64,000 nucleotides of DNA from Trifolium pratense (taxonomy: Eukaryota > Streptophyta > Magnoliopsida > Fabales > Fabaceae), in contig NC_060062.1 in NCBI RefSeq assembly GCF_020283565.1, forward strand, positions 50,242,439-50,306,438, given 5' to 3'. A program made the position numbers and the translations under genes. The notes under the pieces are model-generated. The model was not told where the DNA came from, did no database searches, and was given only the letters and a program-made list of their open reading frames with translations. Position 1 is the first letter of the stretch; each line of letters begins with the position of its first letter. Below, piece after piece: positions 9,609 to 22,664 of the stretch.

Positions 9609-12600
9609 CTACCAATCTTCTATATCATCATCAGAGATCTCCATTGCTTCATCATCTAAACTCATTTTGTCAATATCAAAATTTTCTGTATCCAAGTTCT
9701 GCACTGATTCCTGATGCGGTTCATTATATCCACTACCAACCCTATTTCCAAGCAATTTAAACATAGGCATGTATTCTGTGGCCATAATTGACATATGATA
9801 AGAACTCGACTGATTGCAAGCAGGGATTCTCTGCCTAAACATCTCATTCTGCAGTAGAAGATCACATACAGAAATTAAATTTTAAGAGTAATGAGAAACA
9901 TAAGCAATTAATGAGGTGGTTGTAATTAACCAATTTATATTTGGTTACAAAATCCTTAGCTAAGTAATCAAAGATGAGATTTTTTTTTTAGTGAGAAGGC
10001 TACCCTGCTTACACCACTGACTACAAACTAGTAGTGTAGACAGAAAAACAGCATAAACAGAGTATCAATAGGAAACCTAAAAACTATTCCATTAATGCTC
10101 TCTAGAGCTATGCAGCAGTGACACTTCTGATCGAAGGCGTGTCCGAGACATGTCGTCAAACACTAACGCGCATGTGATACATTCAATTAATTTTCTTTCT
10201 CAAATTATTATCGTTGTCAATGCAAGTGTAAGTGGCATGCCTATGTCAGTGCTTCATAGCTCTAAAATCCTTTTTTTCTCTCCCAATTTAAACTAAATGT
10301 AACATTTCAAATTACCTACATGAATTAGAAACTGAAACATTTATATTACAGAGAAGGAGGAGACATAATGAGTTTACCCTGTGGTATGATGATTCTCTCT
10401 CAACCTGCCAGAGCTTTGGTCGACGGATTGCATGCCACCTGTAATAATAGTAAACTGATAAAATATATTACAGAAAAACATAAAGTTTTGCATTGCAGAG
10501 AAGACTTCATGCATATAACTGATAACCTGGAGGAAAGTGGACAAGAATTTCCAAATAGCACCCCACGAACAGCAATTGACGCAGCAGCTGACTGTAAAAT
10601 ACTCTCTGCCTCATTATAACTAGATACCATTCCCCGAAGCTTAGAAAGAAGGATGTCAGCATCACCTAGATATGAAGACAAAACCCATGCATCCTCGACT
10701 GCCTCGTCATTTAAAAAATCTAGAACTGCAAGGACATTATAAAAACAGAATAAAATATCTTCACTATATAATCAATATTTCACAATGAACATAAACAGCA
10801 TGTTGAAATGAAATACCATTTTCATGCAGAAAATCAGCAACTGGACCAGGTTGCACATGAGCTTGACAAAGAATCTTCTCCGGGACATCCATTTTTAAAG
10901 GTAATCTTGAAAATCTTTCTTGTATGAGAAAGCTATTTGGGTCTACCATGCAAGAAAATGAACTATATAATTAAAAAACTGCAGAATAAAATTTTCATAA
11001 TATTCAACCAATCCCATCTCTATTAAATTTAAATTTGACTAAATTATTTTTGAACTCTGTACCATATTCTGCTGCAACTCCAGTCTCCCTCTTATTGTGC
11101 AAAAATTTTCCCAAGGCATGAAACAAAGATAGTGTCTCATCTCTTCCGAAGTACAAGGAAGATCCATCGTCTAATTCAACAGGTCTATTACTTTCCTCTT
11201 TTAATGCATGAGGACTGCGAGTAGATTGAGACAAAGAGCACACTTGATTTGGATTCAGACAGAAAAACTGTAGAGAAGTAATTGCATGTCTGATGTCACC
11301 TCCACTTGCTTTTGCTATTAAATCAACATGGTCAGCAGTCACATCACACTGCTCCATTTGACATATTCTAAAAAGTACTTTCTTAATAGAATTAACTGTA
11401 ATTGGATTGAATGCAATCTGAAAATTGCACAAATTAAGTTATGCATAAGTATTCAATTATAACATGAAATCAGAAACCACGAGAATTTTCAAGGTAGTAA
11501 CCTTACAAGCCCCAGAACTTTCTAGAGATGTCTTAAGTTCTTCCACAGACCGTGCATTATAATCTGCTGAGTCAGTATTGCCATAATCTGTGACCAATAT
11601 GGCTGTGGGTATCTGAGTTTTGTGCACCAAAAGATGCAAGCATTCTTTAAGTCTTCCTAAAGCAGCTTTATTATGCATCAAGGGAAGATCATCTATTAAA
11701 AATATGACGGAAGGCTTTGACTCCCCAGTAAAGGAAGTTGGTATTAATCCATATTTCCGTATTCTCTCAACAAAACTTACAAATTCATCCAACTTAGAAG
11801 TGTATTTTGTTTCTGTCAATCAATCAGAAAATGTGAGAAATTAAGTCAGATTTTCCCCAAAAAAATATTATTGTATGCATTTTCCCATTTGGACGGTAAA
11901 CACAATGTGCATTGTCATTTACCCATTTTGACAATAAATCCTCAACGACTCTCACCATTTAATAGTATAAACATATTATTCAATAGGAGGGGTAGGGAGA
12001 TGATAGTGAAGTTTTTCTGATAACTAGTTCATCAAGAGCATACTGGCTTGACCTACCTGTTCCAGAGTTATAAAGATGCTCTTGCCAAATTACAGGTGTA
12101 GGTGTGTTCCATCCACATACTACCGCGCCTAGATGAGAAGCAATTAAATGAATAGTAGCCTATGCAATCAAAGTAAAGTATGTTAAGAATTAAGATGTGG
12201 TTCTTCAAGACAATGCTCTAATTAAAATCATAATAAAATATGTTAAAAGTATTTTAGATATAGCAGAGAGTCTATAAAAGTGAAAAGGAGAAATTCAATG
12301 ATAATTGATTTAAATCTGCGCGTAAAAGAAACTAAGAATTTAAAAATACAGAAGCTTCTCAAAATGAAGATAAAAGGAAATTTTTTTACACCAAGCCACA
12401 TTAGATTCAAGGTACCAAATGTTGTCATTTCTAAATTATCATGTGTCTATGATAGTTCATGAAAGAGAGTAAGGGTGTTAAAAAGAGAATGGAAAAGCAA
12501 CATACAGATTTTCCAACTCCTGCCTGCCCGGTGACGACAAGAACGTTATTTCTGTAGACATCCTGTAAAGAGAAGCAAAAAAGACAGTCACAATAACACA

Positions 12601-14890
12601 CACAAAGTGCATGGACAAATTTACAGTCACTTCACCCACTTGTATCATTATAACCTAGCACAGCAAGAAAAAATTCTATAGAAATTTGAACTCCGGGATC
12701 TGAATACTATAGAGGGAGAATTTGGAAGAAAAGACTTAAAAAACCCAACAAATAATAAATGATGATATTCTCTTCCTTCTGCTACGTAAAAAATTCTCCT
12801 TCCTACTTCCTGAATTCTTGAACTTTGTCATAAAAGAACGTCTATTTCTTAGAATAGATCCGTTATTGTTTATAAAATGATAGTGCTAACAGCCTCCCAC
12901 ATCATGCCAAAATAAGGGCATGGACGAAGCTAATAACGGAAAAATTAAGTACCTAATAGGCTATAGTCCCTAGCAATCAATATTATTATTACTATTATAT
13001 AGAAACAACACATCAGTAAAGATAATTAATAAAATCTTCCATGATAACATTGTAAATTAAAACCAAACAGTCTTAAAATATTGATAATTCAACTTCTATT
13101 TACCTTATCCTTAATTTCTGTTCAATTATAGTTTTGCAAGTCTACAGGAATAAGTGAATAACAATTTCTTCTAAAAGGGTAAAAATTCTATAATGGGTGA
13201 AACAAAAAGAATAATCATAAGAGACTAAAATTGATTATAATCATATGGATTTTTTGCTATATTAATAATACCTTTGAAGGTTTCAACCTTTCTTCGAACC
13301 ACGTCTTAACTTCTTCAACCTGCGAATACATCAACCAGGGAAAAGTGAAAATAGGGTGGCATTTATATTACCAGTATCAAGAACTTAAGGAACATAGACT
13401 GGACCTTTTTCTTGTGAACAGCAAGTTCTTCCAGCGAATGGGGCTTGTATTTATCAACCCATAGCTCCCCTGCAGTGTTCCTCTGAGTACCTGATACATC
13501 ATTGGGAACTTACGATTTGTAAGATCAAGGAATAAAGATAATGATTCAGAGACACAAATAGGGGAGGGGATAGCACAAAGTAAGCTTTTAAATTTATTTG
13601 AAAAATTTGTTTACAGTAACAAATCTTTATGGTTTCACCAGTCAACATAGTCCATATAATACCAAGTTATGCAGAATTGAAAAGGCACCACAGAAAATAT
13701 CCTTCCATCTCGAGAAACTAGTCTCCTAGGGTACCGTAAAGCATCAAATGTGGAGACTTCTTCCAGCTTTGATTTTCTATATGCTTGAATTCAAGGGTTA
13801 AATTCAACATAGCATGTTTAAGGGACTTGAACCAAATCTACTTCATCACTATAATGCTGTTGGGGAATTAGGTCCAAAAGAATAGTAATAGATAAAATCA
13901 AAACACTTCGATGTGATTGCAAACAGAGACTAAGAAGTTGGACAAAAAAAAGAGAAAATTAACAGCTGTGAAGGGTGAAGAAAGAGCACAACACAAGGGT
14001 GTGAAATGCTTGTCTAGGAATCCCAACCCACTTGAACACCGGTGACGACCAACACATAAATTTTGCTCTCACGTCAAAGTGTTTCGTAATGCGTGTAGCA
14101 GAATACCGACACGGAAACAAACATAGCCCGAGCTGTGCTATGCATCCAGAAAGGGTTTGGTGAAAGCTATTCCATAATGCCAGATAACTATGGTCAGTAA
14201 AACAGATACGAGAGGCAGGTGCCACAATTGTGTTTCTGGATTTCAGTTAACAATCATATTTGTCCGGGTCCAAATAAGCATTCACTCCACAAGAACTCTA
14301 TCGATACTTGAGGTCCTTTTTTTTAAGGATAAACCAAACATACACTTAGTTTGGTCACTAACGAGTAAAAAATGCCCGAAAGCATTGAGCTCCGCCTCAC
14401 ATAAATGCGAAGTGAAGAGGGTATTTTCCATGAACAACGGGTCAGTAAACATAAGTTACCTAATCACTACTAATCTTACTAGTACTGCATAATCCTAATC
14501 CTAATCCTAACTAATAATATACTACTTGATAAGGAAGTTCTCAAGTTCATATAAAAACAGAAAAAGCATACCAGCGAATACCTTTGACCCAGTAAACACT
14601 TGATTGAAGTCATCATCAAACAAGTTTATCTGAAACCAAACAAACACACTCATGAATCATCACACAAATGGAAGTAACTAACACACTCATGATTGATTGA
14701 TAGATAATACCTCATAAAGCTTAGAGGGACGAGGCGCAGAACTGGAAACACGGGCCTTCTTGTTTCTTCCTCTAGAGCCCGTGGACTTGGGCTTGGGCTT
14801 TGTACGGGTTGCACTGAATGAACGAGTTTTGGGTGTGTTTACTTCTTCGTCATCGGATGAGAGAACAACGACGGAGTTTCGCTTTGGCAT
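9609..14890 (-). CDS. RAD17: Cell-cycle checkpoint protein RAD17 (clamp loader), 12 exons, 607 aa
   Basis: Exons in transcript order are 14711-14890, 14572-14629, 13405-13490, 13272-13319, 12506-12562, 12057-12159, 11502-11812, 11063-11417, 10817-10942, 10527-10725, 10378-10438 and 9609-9848. They sum to 1824 bp in frame. RAD17 forms an alternative RFC that loads the 9-1-1 clamp at damaged DNA to activate ATR signalling and also supports meiosis. Visible features are a basic N-terminus with an SSDDEE acidic patch, [20 protein letters not shown] at the start of the AAA+ domain, Walker A GQAGVGKS (end of exon 5) and a Walker B-like FLIDDLP. Further on come [11 protein letters not shown], a SGGDIRHAI sensor region and [16 protein letters not shown]. 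The C-terminus ends in an acidic SDDDIEDW. Length agrees with plant RAD17. The 12563-13271 and 13491-14571 introns are long and hold repeat-like DNA. The start is the only ATG with a basic N-terminus before exon 2. Confidence 0.95.
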
Positions 14891-15668
14891 TTCGTTGAAA
14901 CCTTTTTACAAACAGTTTATGCGCAAAGTTGTAGATGATTTTTGGTAGTAGTAGTAGTAGGTTAGATTGAAACAAAATGAAAACCCCACATGGCGGGTTT
15001 TGAAGGGCAAAATCAGAAAATAATTCGTTTTTTGGTGGGAATAAGAATGGAATGGAATGGAATAATGGCTTAGAGGAGAAGCCTTGGGGATTCGTCGTGG
15101 GTCCCTGTTATTCTTGCTTGAGCCTTTTGTTAACTTCTCAGTCCATTATATTTGGCCCAATTGCTAATTTTCATGAGATTTTCTTTCGCCACACTACTCA
15201 TTTTAGTAGCGCGTCTTACGAGTTTATAAAAATACTTTTATCCGTCACTTAAGTAACGGATGATATTTTTCAAAACTTTCACATTTTTATAACATTCGCT
15301 ACAGTAGTGAAAGGATAAAAATGAAAACGCATTTTTATATCATTGATAAGCAAATTAGTACATAGTGAGCTTGTTTTGTGAGATCAATATTGTATGTGAC
15401 ATGTTTAGCATGTCATTTTATACCCTCTAACAATAGAAGTTGACATGGAAATAATTTTGAATTTGTTGACCAATGCGTTTTTTTAAAAAAAAAATTGTTG
15501 ACCAATGCTTATAATTTGGAAGACTAATTTTCCTATTCACTCAAATTATAATTTATACGTTATTCAAAAAAAAAAATTATAATTTTAAGTATAGTTTGTT
15601 GTGGAGTCTATTTTTCGCTTTTGTTTCAATTCTAATTACGAATTTAGCTCATATGTCATTATTTTAAA
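14891..15668. other. RAD17 upstream region and dispersed repeat
   Basis: The first 60-100 bp should hold the RAD17 5' UTR and promoter, with a GTAGTAGTAG microsatellite near 14945. From about 15170 to 15330 there is a copy of a dispersed repeat with the near-palindrome ATCCGTCACTTAAGTAACGGAT, also seen at 28815-28905 and 61510-61615. The rest is AT-rich. Confidence 0.5.
15170..15330. repeat. Dispersed repeat with CTTAAG palindrome, copy 1
   Basis: TTTCGCCACACTACTC is followed by ATCCGTCACTTAAGTAACGGAT at about 15238-15262, and AACATTCGCTACAGTAGTGA further on. The order of blocks matches 28815-28905, where the palindrome is perfect, and is loosely kept at 61510-61615. Boundaries are approximate. 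Confidence 0.5.
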
Positions 15669-18600
15669 CTAGGAATAAACCCGTGCGTTGCACGGGTTCG
15701 ATTAAAATATATAATTAAAATATTTTTATAAATAAAAAAATAATGATTGTGATAACTATAATCACATATAGTTAAATAATATATATTATTTTAAAATATG
15801 ATTATGTTTAATATTAGTATATGAGTAAAAAAAAGGTTGTTTAGAAATATTAGATTTTTTATTATATTGTAGTTTGTTTATATTTTAATGTAATAGATCT
15901 CTTATAATATTTCATAAGTTTGAAAGGATGTATCATTTTTTATTTTATTAGTGTAATCATATAAGATTTTAGTTTTCTTTATATGAGTTGCAATTTTATA
16001 GTCAAATGTCACTTTGTTTTTTATTTTTGATGTATTCTTTATTTTATTATTTTCAATAAGAGTTGGAGGCATACCTAATTATACTTGTAGACAATATTGC
16101 TCATGAGAAATGTTAAAATAAGTTTTGATTATAGAATATGATTCATATATGGTGGCTTTGCCTATTTGTTCCGCGTGATCTCATTTTTTGAAAATTATGT
16201 ATCAAATAGTGTATTTGCTTACTACGTTCTATGCAATTTAAGGTTCCAAATAGCTTATCTACTTACTCATCTCTCGTTCTCTTGGAGTTTATTCTCACTA
16301 TTCACTTGGTGAAATTTTATTCCAACTTTATTAGTCCCAATTTTTTAGTCTATTGTTTGGTTCACATTTTTTTTTGCTTGGTCCTTTTGTTTTTGGTTTG
16401 TTTTTCTTTTTCTTGGCGAGGTTTGTGGCTCTTCAAAATTATTGTTAGTTTTTGTCCCTCTTATTTAATATTTTCTTGAACATTTATTTTATTTTTCTTA
16501 TTATATTATATAAACTCGAATATTTGTTGTTGTTAATATATAAGTTTGGACGAAGATTTTATATATTTGAATTTAGGTTTAGTTATTTGGTTAAGGTAAA
16601 GAAAGTCTTATAGATGAATTTAAGATTTAACATGTGTCATCTTCTTATTTGCTTAAAGAAATGTCATCTTATTCTTATAAATATTCCACTATTTTATTTT
16701 CAGCCGTAACGTTAACAATCTTTTAGAATATGTACTTAATTTATCCAAAAAATTATATTATTATGTAAATTAAATTAATAATTTTTGAATTATTGGTGAA
16801 TTTTAGTTGTGTGTAAATATGTTTAAATATATGTGTGATTATATTTTCTAAATATATGTAAATATATTTTAACATCTACGGTTTTAATAATTTCTAAAAT
16901 TTATTTTGACAAATGAGCATCAACAATTTTTATTTAATAATTTTTGTCTTTTTTTAATTTAATTTAGAAGGTTTTTAGTACAATTCTAAGTGGGAGGAAA
17001 AAGTATTTAGCACAATTCTTTTCATCGATTCATTTTATGGTTGTAAGAATAAGATGACATGCGTAGATTAAAATAGGACCGTCTATTAAAATTCATATAT
17101 ATTCATATTGAACCATCCAGGATTAGGCAAATGTTATACGATAAATGCATGAAGATTATATATTTGGACAACCTCTAAGTCAAGTTGAATCAATATACTT
17201 CTTGCATGTATTACAATTATAAGAACCGCATGACTTGAGTGTCAACTACAAAAAAAAAACTTATTTTAATTTCTACTTTGTTTTTGTTTCTATATTTCTC
17301 TTGATCGAGATCAAGTAGATCACCTACACATTGTAGACAATATAATATTTAAAAATGAGACACATATTTATATTTCTAAATTATTTGGATTGTCCTCTTT
17401 TAATTGAATGCCTCCAACATCAATATACCCTCGATCTATATAAATTTTAAGGCACTTCAAAATCAATAAATAGAAGTCTCTTTTATCCTCTTCAACTTAT
17501 TCACATGAAAAAAAATAATTATATTCCTATTAATCAACAATTTTTTATACAAATCTTCTACCTTATATAAAATAATAAATGAAAAAGAAAATAAGAAACA
17601 AATAAGCTAAAACATTAGACTAATAAAATAATAAATGAAAAAGAAAAGTTGTCTAATTACAAACATTATATCAATAAAAAAAATGATGGTTTACAAACTC
17701 CCATTAGAGTTAAATACACATCCTTACATGAGGTGTCATTTCATAGGCTTTATAAGGAGCAAGGATGCAACGTAAGCAAAAATAGAAGTATGTTTTATCC
17801 TGTTCTCCTCCTTCACATGAAAAAATAGTCATATTCATATTAATCGATTCAACTCAAAGTTTAATTAATCATCGAACAAAACACCGGTTGATATTTAAAA
17901 AAATATCCAACCTAAAAAAGAAATATAAAAAATTATTAGAGATGTTCTAAACTCAGAGTAGTAGAAAAATTCCAATTTACAAACATATTAATAGGCAACT
18001 ATCACATATATGTATATCAATTTTTTAATCAATCACATGTAGACATACCTGATATTCTAAGAGGTTAGACACCATCACCTACCAAGGACAAAAACCAATA
18101 TACTTATGATGTAACTATATATATGCACACGATAGCTTTTAAATCAATTCAAGAGACTATAATGTGTAACTTTAACATATGGAAGGTGAAGATGCATAAC
18201 TTTTTCTCATGGAGATGTCAGACAAAGAAACCATAGAGTTTTTGCCATGAGATAGATAAATTAAAATTTTGTTAAAACATAGAAGCTAGACTTCAATGTA
18301 AATTTACATATTCAATATGGTGGTGATAATTAGCTTTTGGGTTAACTTTATATAGAGTTTGTGTTTGATAATTAGCTAAATTTACATATTCAATATTAGT
18401 GTCTCCAAGAATTCTTTGTTTTCAATTGCATTAATAGGGAATTGTAACATATAATATATATTTTAATAATATATTGCAATGCAATTAATAAAACAATAAC
18501 ATGATGCATCGTTCCACCTTTCATTGCTTGCAATTCATTTTTGTCTCAATTCAACAACAATAAATTGTGTTAGTTTTTTTTTAATATATTATTATTGTTT

Positions 18601-19232
18601 ATTATTTATTATTAGAGTAACACTATTATATGAAATATGAAAAAGTTTTAATAGAGATTGTAAACTTTTTTTATAGAGTGTCAAATCCAATTTCTTTTGA
18701 AAATCCATCCAATTTTTGATAATTCTAATGAATATGTATAAATCGATATCGATAGTTGGTCCCTTTTAATTAAATTTTTCATTTGTCATTTAGGGACCAA
18801 TTAACTATGAAATGAAGAGAATTCCAATAGTCTTAGACACTTTTTTTTTTCTTTCTTAGTATTGAAAGAATATATTTTGTGGTTATATTGGTCCCTTTTA
18901 ATTAAATTTTTCATTTAGGAACCAATTAACTATGCAATGAAGAGAGACACACGTTTTTTTTTATTAGTATTGAAAGAATTTCAATAGTCATGAATATTTT
19001 GTGGTTATATAAATCTTATATATTAGTTGGTCCTTTTTAATTTAATTTTTCATTTTAGTTAGTTGGTCCCTTGTGTAAGAAGTTATATAGTGATAATTTG
19101 ATATATTGATAATTAAAATTAAAATGATTTAATTAAAGATAATTAAAATTAAAATGATTTATTTTAATTAAAAGAGATGATGAAAAAGTTTTTTAATAGA
19201 GATTGTAAACTTTTCTTATAGTATAAAGGTGA
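15669..19232 (-). mobile_element. Candidate non-autonomous Helitron
   Basis: On the minus strand the 3' end shows a 9-bp perfect hairpin (AACCCGTGC, loop AAC, GCACGGGTT; + strand 15678-15698), then TATTC and CTAG, followed by a host T at 15668. That is the Helitron 3' signature of a hairpin just before CTRR. A matching 5' end candidate is TCACCTTTATACTATAAG beginning at 19232, preceded by a host A. The pair therefore obeys the A/T insertion rule and gives an element of about 3.56 kb. A related 5'-like sequence occurs at about 18640-18690. The interior is AT-rich with no Rep/helicase frame and no captured exon that I recognise. The 3' end is well supported; the 5' end is inferred. Confidence 0.55.
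18640..19080. repeat. Threefold diverged direct repeats within the Helitron candidate
   Basis: The phrase TTGGTCCCTTTTAATTAAA with a following ATTTAGGxACCAATTAACTATG block occurs near 18757-18815 and 18890-18945, and partly near 19025-19075. Each is followed by TATTGAAAGAAT and ATTTTGTGGTTATAT. These look like minisatellite-type duplications near the 5' end of the element. Confidence 0.6.
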
Positions 19233-20532
19233 TAAAAAAAATTTGGGGCCTAAATCCTTTACCAAAAAAATTATTTTTGGGGGTCTAAATCTAGGGCTTC
19301 AACACCCTCCACCTGTTCGAAAGTACAAAGATTAAGAAATACTATTCTTCTTTTTTTTAGTTTGCATGATATTATAAGAATTTAACATTCAACATGTCAT
19401 CTTATTCTTAAGACTATCTCACTATGTACTCACTCATAACTATAATATCTTATCTCCTAAATACTATTATGCTTAGAGAGTAATTTAAATAATAAAATAG
19501 ATAAATATAATATAACATTTTATATTACTTATTAAGATTTCTTTGCCTTTTATTTGTCAGAATTATTTAGCTAGTGGTTTCGTTTATCATTTTCACCATA
19601 TGCTTAATTCTTTTTCTTTTCTATTTTGGTTTAATTTTATTTTTCTTAGTGAGGTTTATGCCACTATCCTCTCTTTAATTTGTTTGCATCTTTAATTTTA
19701 TGTGTCTTTTTAAGCAATGGAATATCAAAATTAGTAGTTAAAATGTTGGTGTAATAAAAAAGTATAAATTGTAAAGTAGTGACTAAATTGCTACGCCACT
19801 TTTCCTTCATCAATCAAACAAAATATTTGTCTTAGAAACTAAATGGAATCTTACGATTTTTCTTAGTGACTTAAATGAGTTTATTCTAAAAGTAATAAAG
19901 AAATTAAAATACAACTTAGCTCAATTGCAAATTTGAAAACCTTCGTACCAGCCCGATCCACTTATTTGAATCCTAACCAAGATGATTAAGCATATGAAAA
20001 CACCTCTAACCAAGTAGAGATTAAATTCTTCCAAATTTGCTTCATACGACAAACTTGTATTACATTTCCAAATCTTCTCTATTAAAACCAAGTACCACTA
20101 AAAAAAAGTTAAGAAATTGCAGTTATATATATTTTTCATTGTCGCAATGTTATTCTTGAATATACATTTCATTGCTATATTTGAAAGAAAAAAAAAAGAA
20201 CCTATCCCAAAAACAATGAGGAAAATACATTTGAAAATAGAATTACATTTTTCCTTGAAACAATAAGATAGTGTAGTTGATTTACTCAAGAGTAGACATG
20301 ACTTGATGAAATTACTACAAAGAAGGTTAGAAAACACAAAAAAGAAAAAAATAAGATTACAAAATATGAGACCATGGGCAAGTAGTGATGTGTGAGTATC
20401 AATATTTATAAAGATCATTGTGGTAAAACATACAGTTTTTTTTTATATATAATTATTGAAAGGAACTCCAACAATCATGAGGGTTAATTGTATAATATAA
20501 TAATAATAATTTTGCAGTTATAGTTGCATCAT
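19233..20532. other. AT-rich repeat-derived spacer
   Basis: Parts near 19380-19700 resemble the interior of the Helitron candidate (CATGTCATCTTATTCTTA; a T-rich TTTTTCTTAGTGAGGTTTATG block compared with 16390-16430). This suggests remnants of a second, related copy. No gene is supported. Confidence 0.4.
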
Positions 20533-21194
20533 ATGAATACCTAAGGGTCAATCATAATTGTTTTTATCCCTTGTAATTAATCGTTTGATTGTTTTTTTTT
20601 TTTTTTTGATAAGCTAATCGTTTGATTGTTGATTTAACCTCTTGCAATATGTAATAATATATTAATATGATTTATCTTGGTTTTTTTTAGAAAATTAGAT
20701 TATATATATTTAATAACAATACTAAAAATTATATATACATATAATTTATATGTACATATTTTAGTGACATATGGATATATTTTTTTGGTTTTTACGTATG
20801 AATGTTTTATTGATCCATATATACGAATTAAGTTTTTTATTTGGGCAAGTATATGGATATTTAGGTTACTCTTAATTATTTAGTCATTTACGTTTTCTAT
20901 TAATCCATATTTATCATTTTATATATGCCAAAATATAGTCTTTTGGAATTATGGGGGTTTCTTTTTCTATTCATGTATTAATCATTAGACATGAAATTTA
21001 ATTTGTGGAGGATAAATTTTATTTTAGATATTTTTAATAATAATTAAGAGAAGTTGGTAAATTTTCAATAAAAATATGGAGTTTTTTTAGAGGTGCCACA
21101 TCATCACAATGAAGGCCTATGAGCAATTCAACCTTCCTTTTACTATCACAATGAAGGCCTATGAGCAATTCAACCTTCCTTTTACTAGTAAAAG
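20533..21194. repeat. Tandem duplication, copy 1 (uninterrupted)
   Basis: A unit of about 662 bp beginning ATGAATACCTAAGGGTCAAT is repeated immediately downstream (21195-21688 plus 27437-27570) with very few differences. Copy 1 preserves the empty integration site of the Copia element (around 21020, TTTTATTTTAGATATTTTT). Its 3' part carries an extra short duplication of about 40 bp (GAAGGCCTATGAGCAATTCA, near 21110-21190). Confidence 0.9.
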
Positions 21195-21688
21195 ATGAAT
21201 ACCTAAGGGTCAATCATAATTGTTTTTATCCCTTGTAATTAATCGTTTGATTGTTTTTTTTTTTTTTTTTGATAAGCTAATCGTTTGATTGTTGATTTAA
21301 CCTCTTGCAATGTGTAATAATATATTAATATGATTTATCTTGGTTTTTTTTAGAAAATTAGATTATATATATTTAATAACAATACTAAAAATTATATATA
21401 CATATAATTTATATGTACATATTTTAGTGACATATGGATATATTTTTTTGGTTTTTACGTATGAATGTTTTATTGATCCATATATACGAATTAAGTTTTT
21501 TATTTGGGCAAGTATATGGATATTTAGGTTACTCTTAATTATTTAGTCATTTACGTTTTCTATTAATCCATATTTATCATTTTATATATGCCAAAATATA
21601 GTCTTTTGGAATTATGGGGGTTTCTTTTTCTATTCATGTATTAATCATTAGACATGAAATTTAATTTGTGGAGGATAAATTTTATTTT

Positions 21689-21885
21689 TGTTATGAATAA
21701 TATAGATGTGGATGTCCATTTGTCTAGGCCCATATTCTTGGCCCATGTAATCTCCTATATATATGACTATCTCACAATGTAAAACACACACCTTGAATAG
21801 AACAATACAATAGTCTATTCCTTTCTCTTCTCCCTTTCTCTCCTTCTTCTCTATTCTAGTTATTCTCTAGAAATAGTTCATAACA
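21689..21885 (+). repeat. 5' LTR of the Copia element
   Basis: 197 bp beginning TG and ending CA, with a TATATATATGACTATC promoter-like segment in the middle and a pyrimidine-rich CTTTCTCTTCTCCC region downstream of it. No difference from the 3' LTR was seen by eye. Confidence 0.9.
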
Positions 21886-22039
21886 CGTTATCAGCACGAT
21901 AGTCTCTCTCCCCTCTCTAGAAAGGTATAGCAACCATGAGAGGTGATAATTTTATTTCTTGTATTTTTTATTCTATTTTTTTCGTTTTTTTTTCATATTG
22001 ATTCACAGCCTACGATCTAGAAGTATCGTAGTGAAATTT

Positions 22040-22616
22040 TTAAAATATGAATCCTGAAGATTCATAGTATGATGAAATTTTAAAATATGAATCCTGAAGA
22101 TTCATAAACCTACGCTTCTAAAATATCAATCCCTGAAGGATTGAAAAAAATAACTGATTTGATCTATTATATAGTTCTTAAAGAACTTAAAAATCCAAAT
22201 TTTGTTCTTCATGAAATCTTGATGAATTCAATTGGGACACATCCCTGAAGGATGTACAAAATAATTGATAAGATCTATTATATTTATAGAGTTTTTGAAG
22301 AACTCATGAATAATTCAATATATTTATGCATCCCTGAAGGATTGCACCAATATATGTATTCCTATTACATTATAATATATGTTATACAGTTCCTGAAGAA
22401 CTCGATGTTGTATGCATTCCTGAAAAATTGCATAAATGATTAATTTTACATTATAATGATGTTATATAGTTCTTGAAGAACTTCTTATAAATGATTTCTT
22501 ATGAATTCCAGAAGAATTCAAAATATATATACATGCATCCCTGAAGGATAGCTTTATCAATTTTTTTTAGAGTTTTGGCAATTTATAATTTTTATTGAAT
22601 TTATTTTATTTATTGT

Positions 22617-22664
<48 letters not shown>

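Noticed and set aside
14985..15000. GGCGGGTTTT upstream of RAD17 as an E2F site
   Set aside because: The orientation of the AT half does not fit TTTSSCGS on either strand, so it is not a consensus E2F motif.
20677..20883. 68-codon frame repeated identically at 21340-21546
   Set aside because: The identity reflects the recent DNA duplication; the frame is Ile/Tyr/Phe-rich as expected from AT-rich DNA and has no known homologue.
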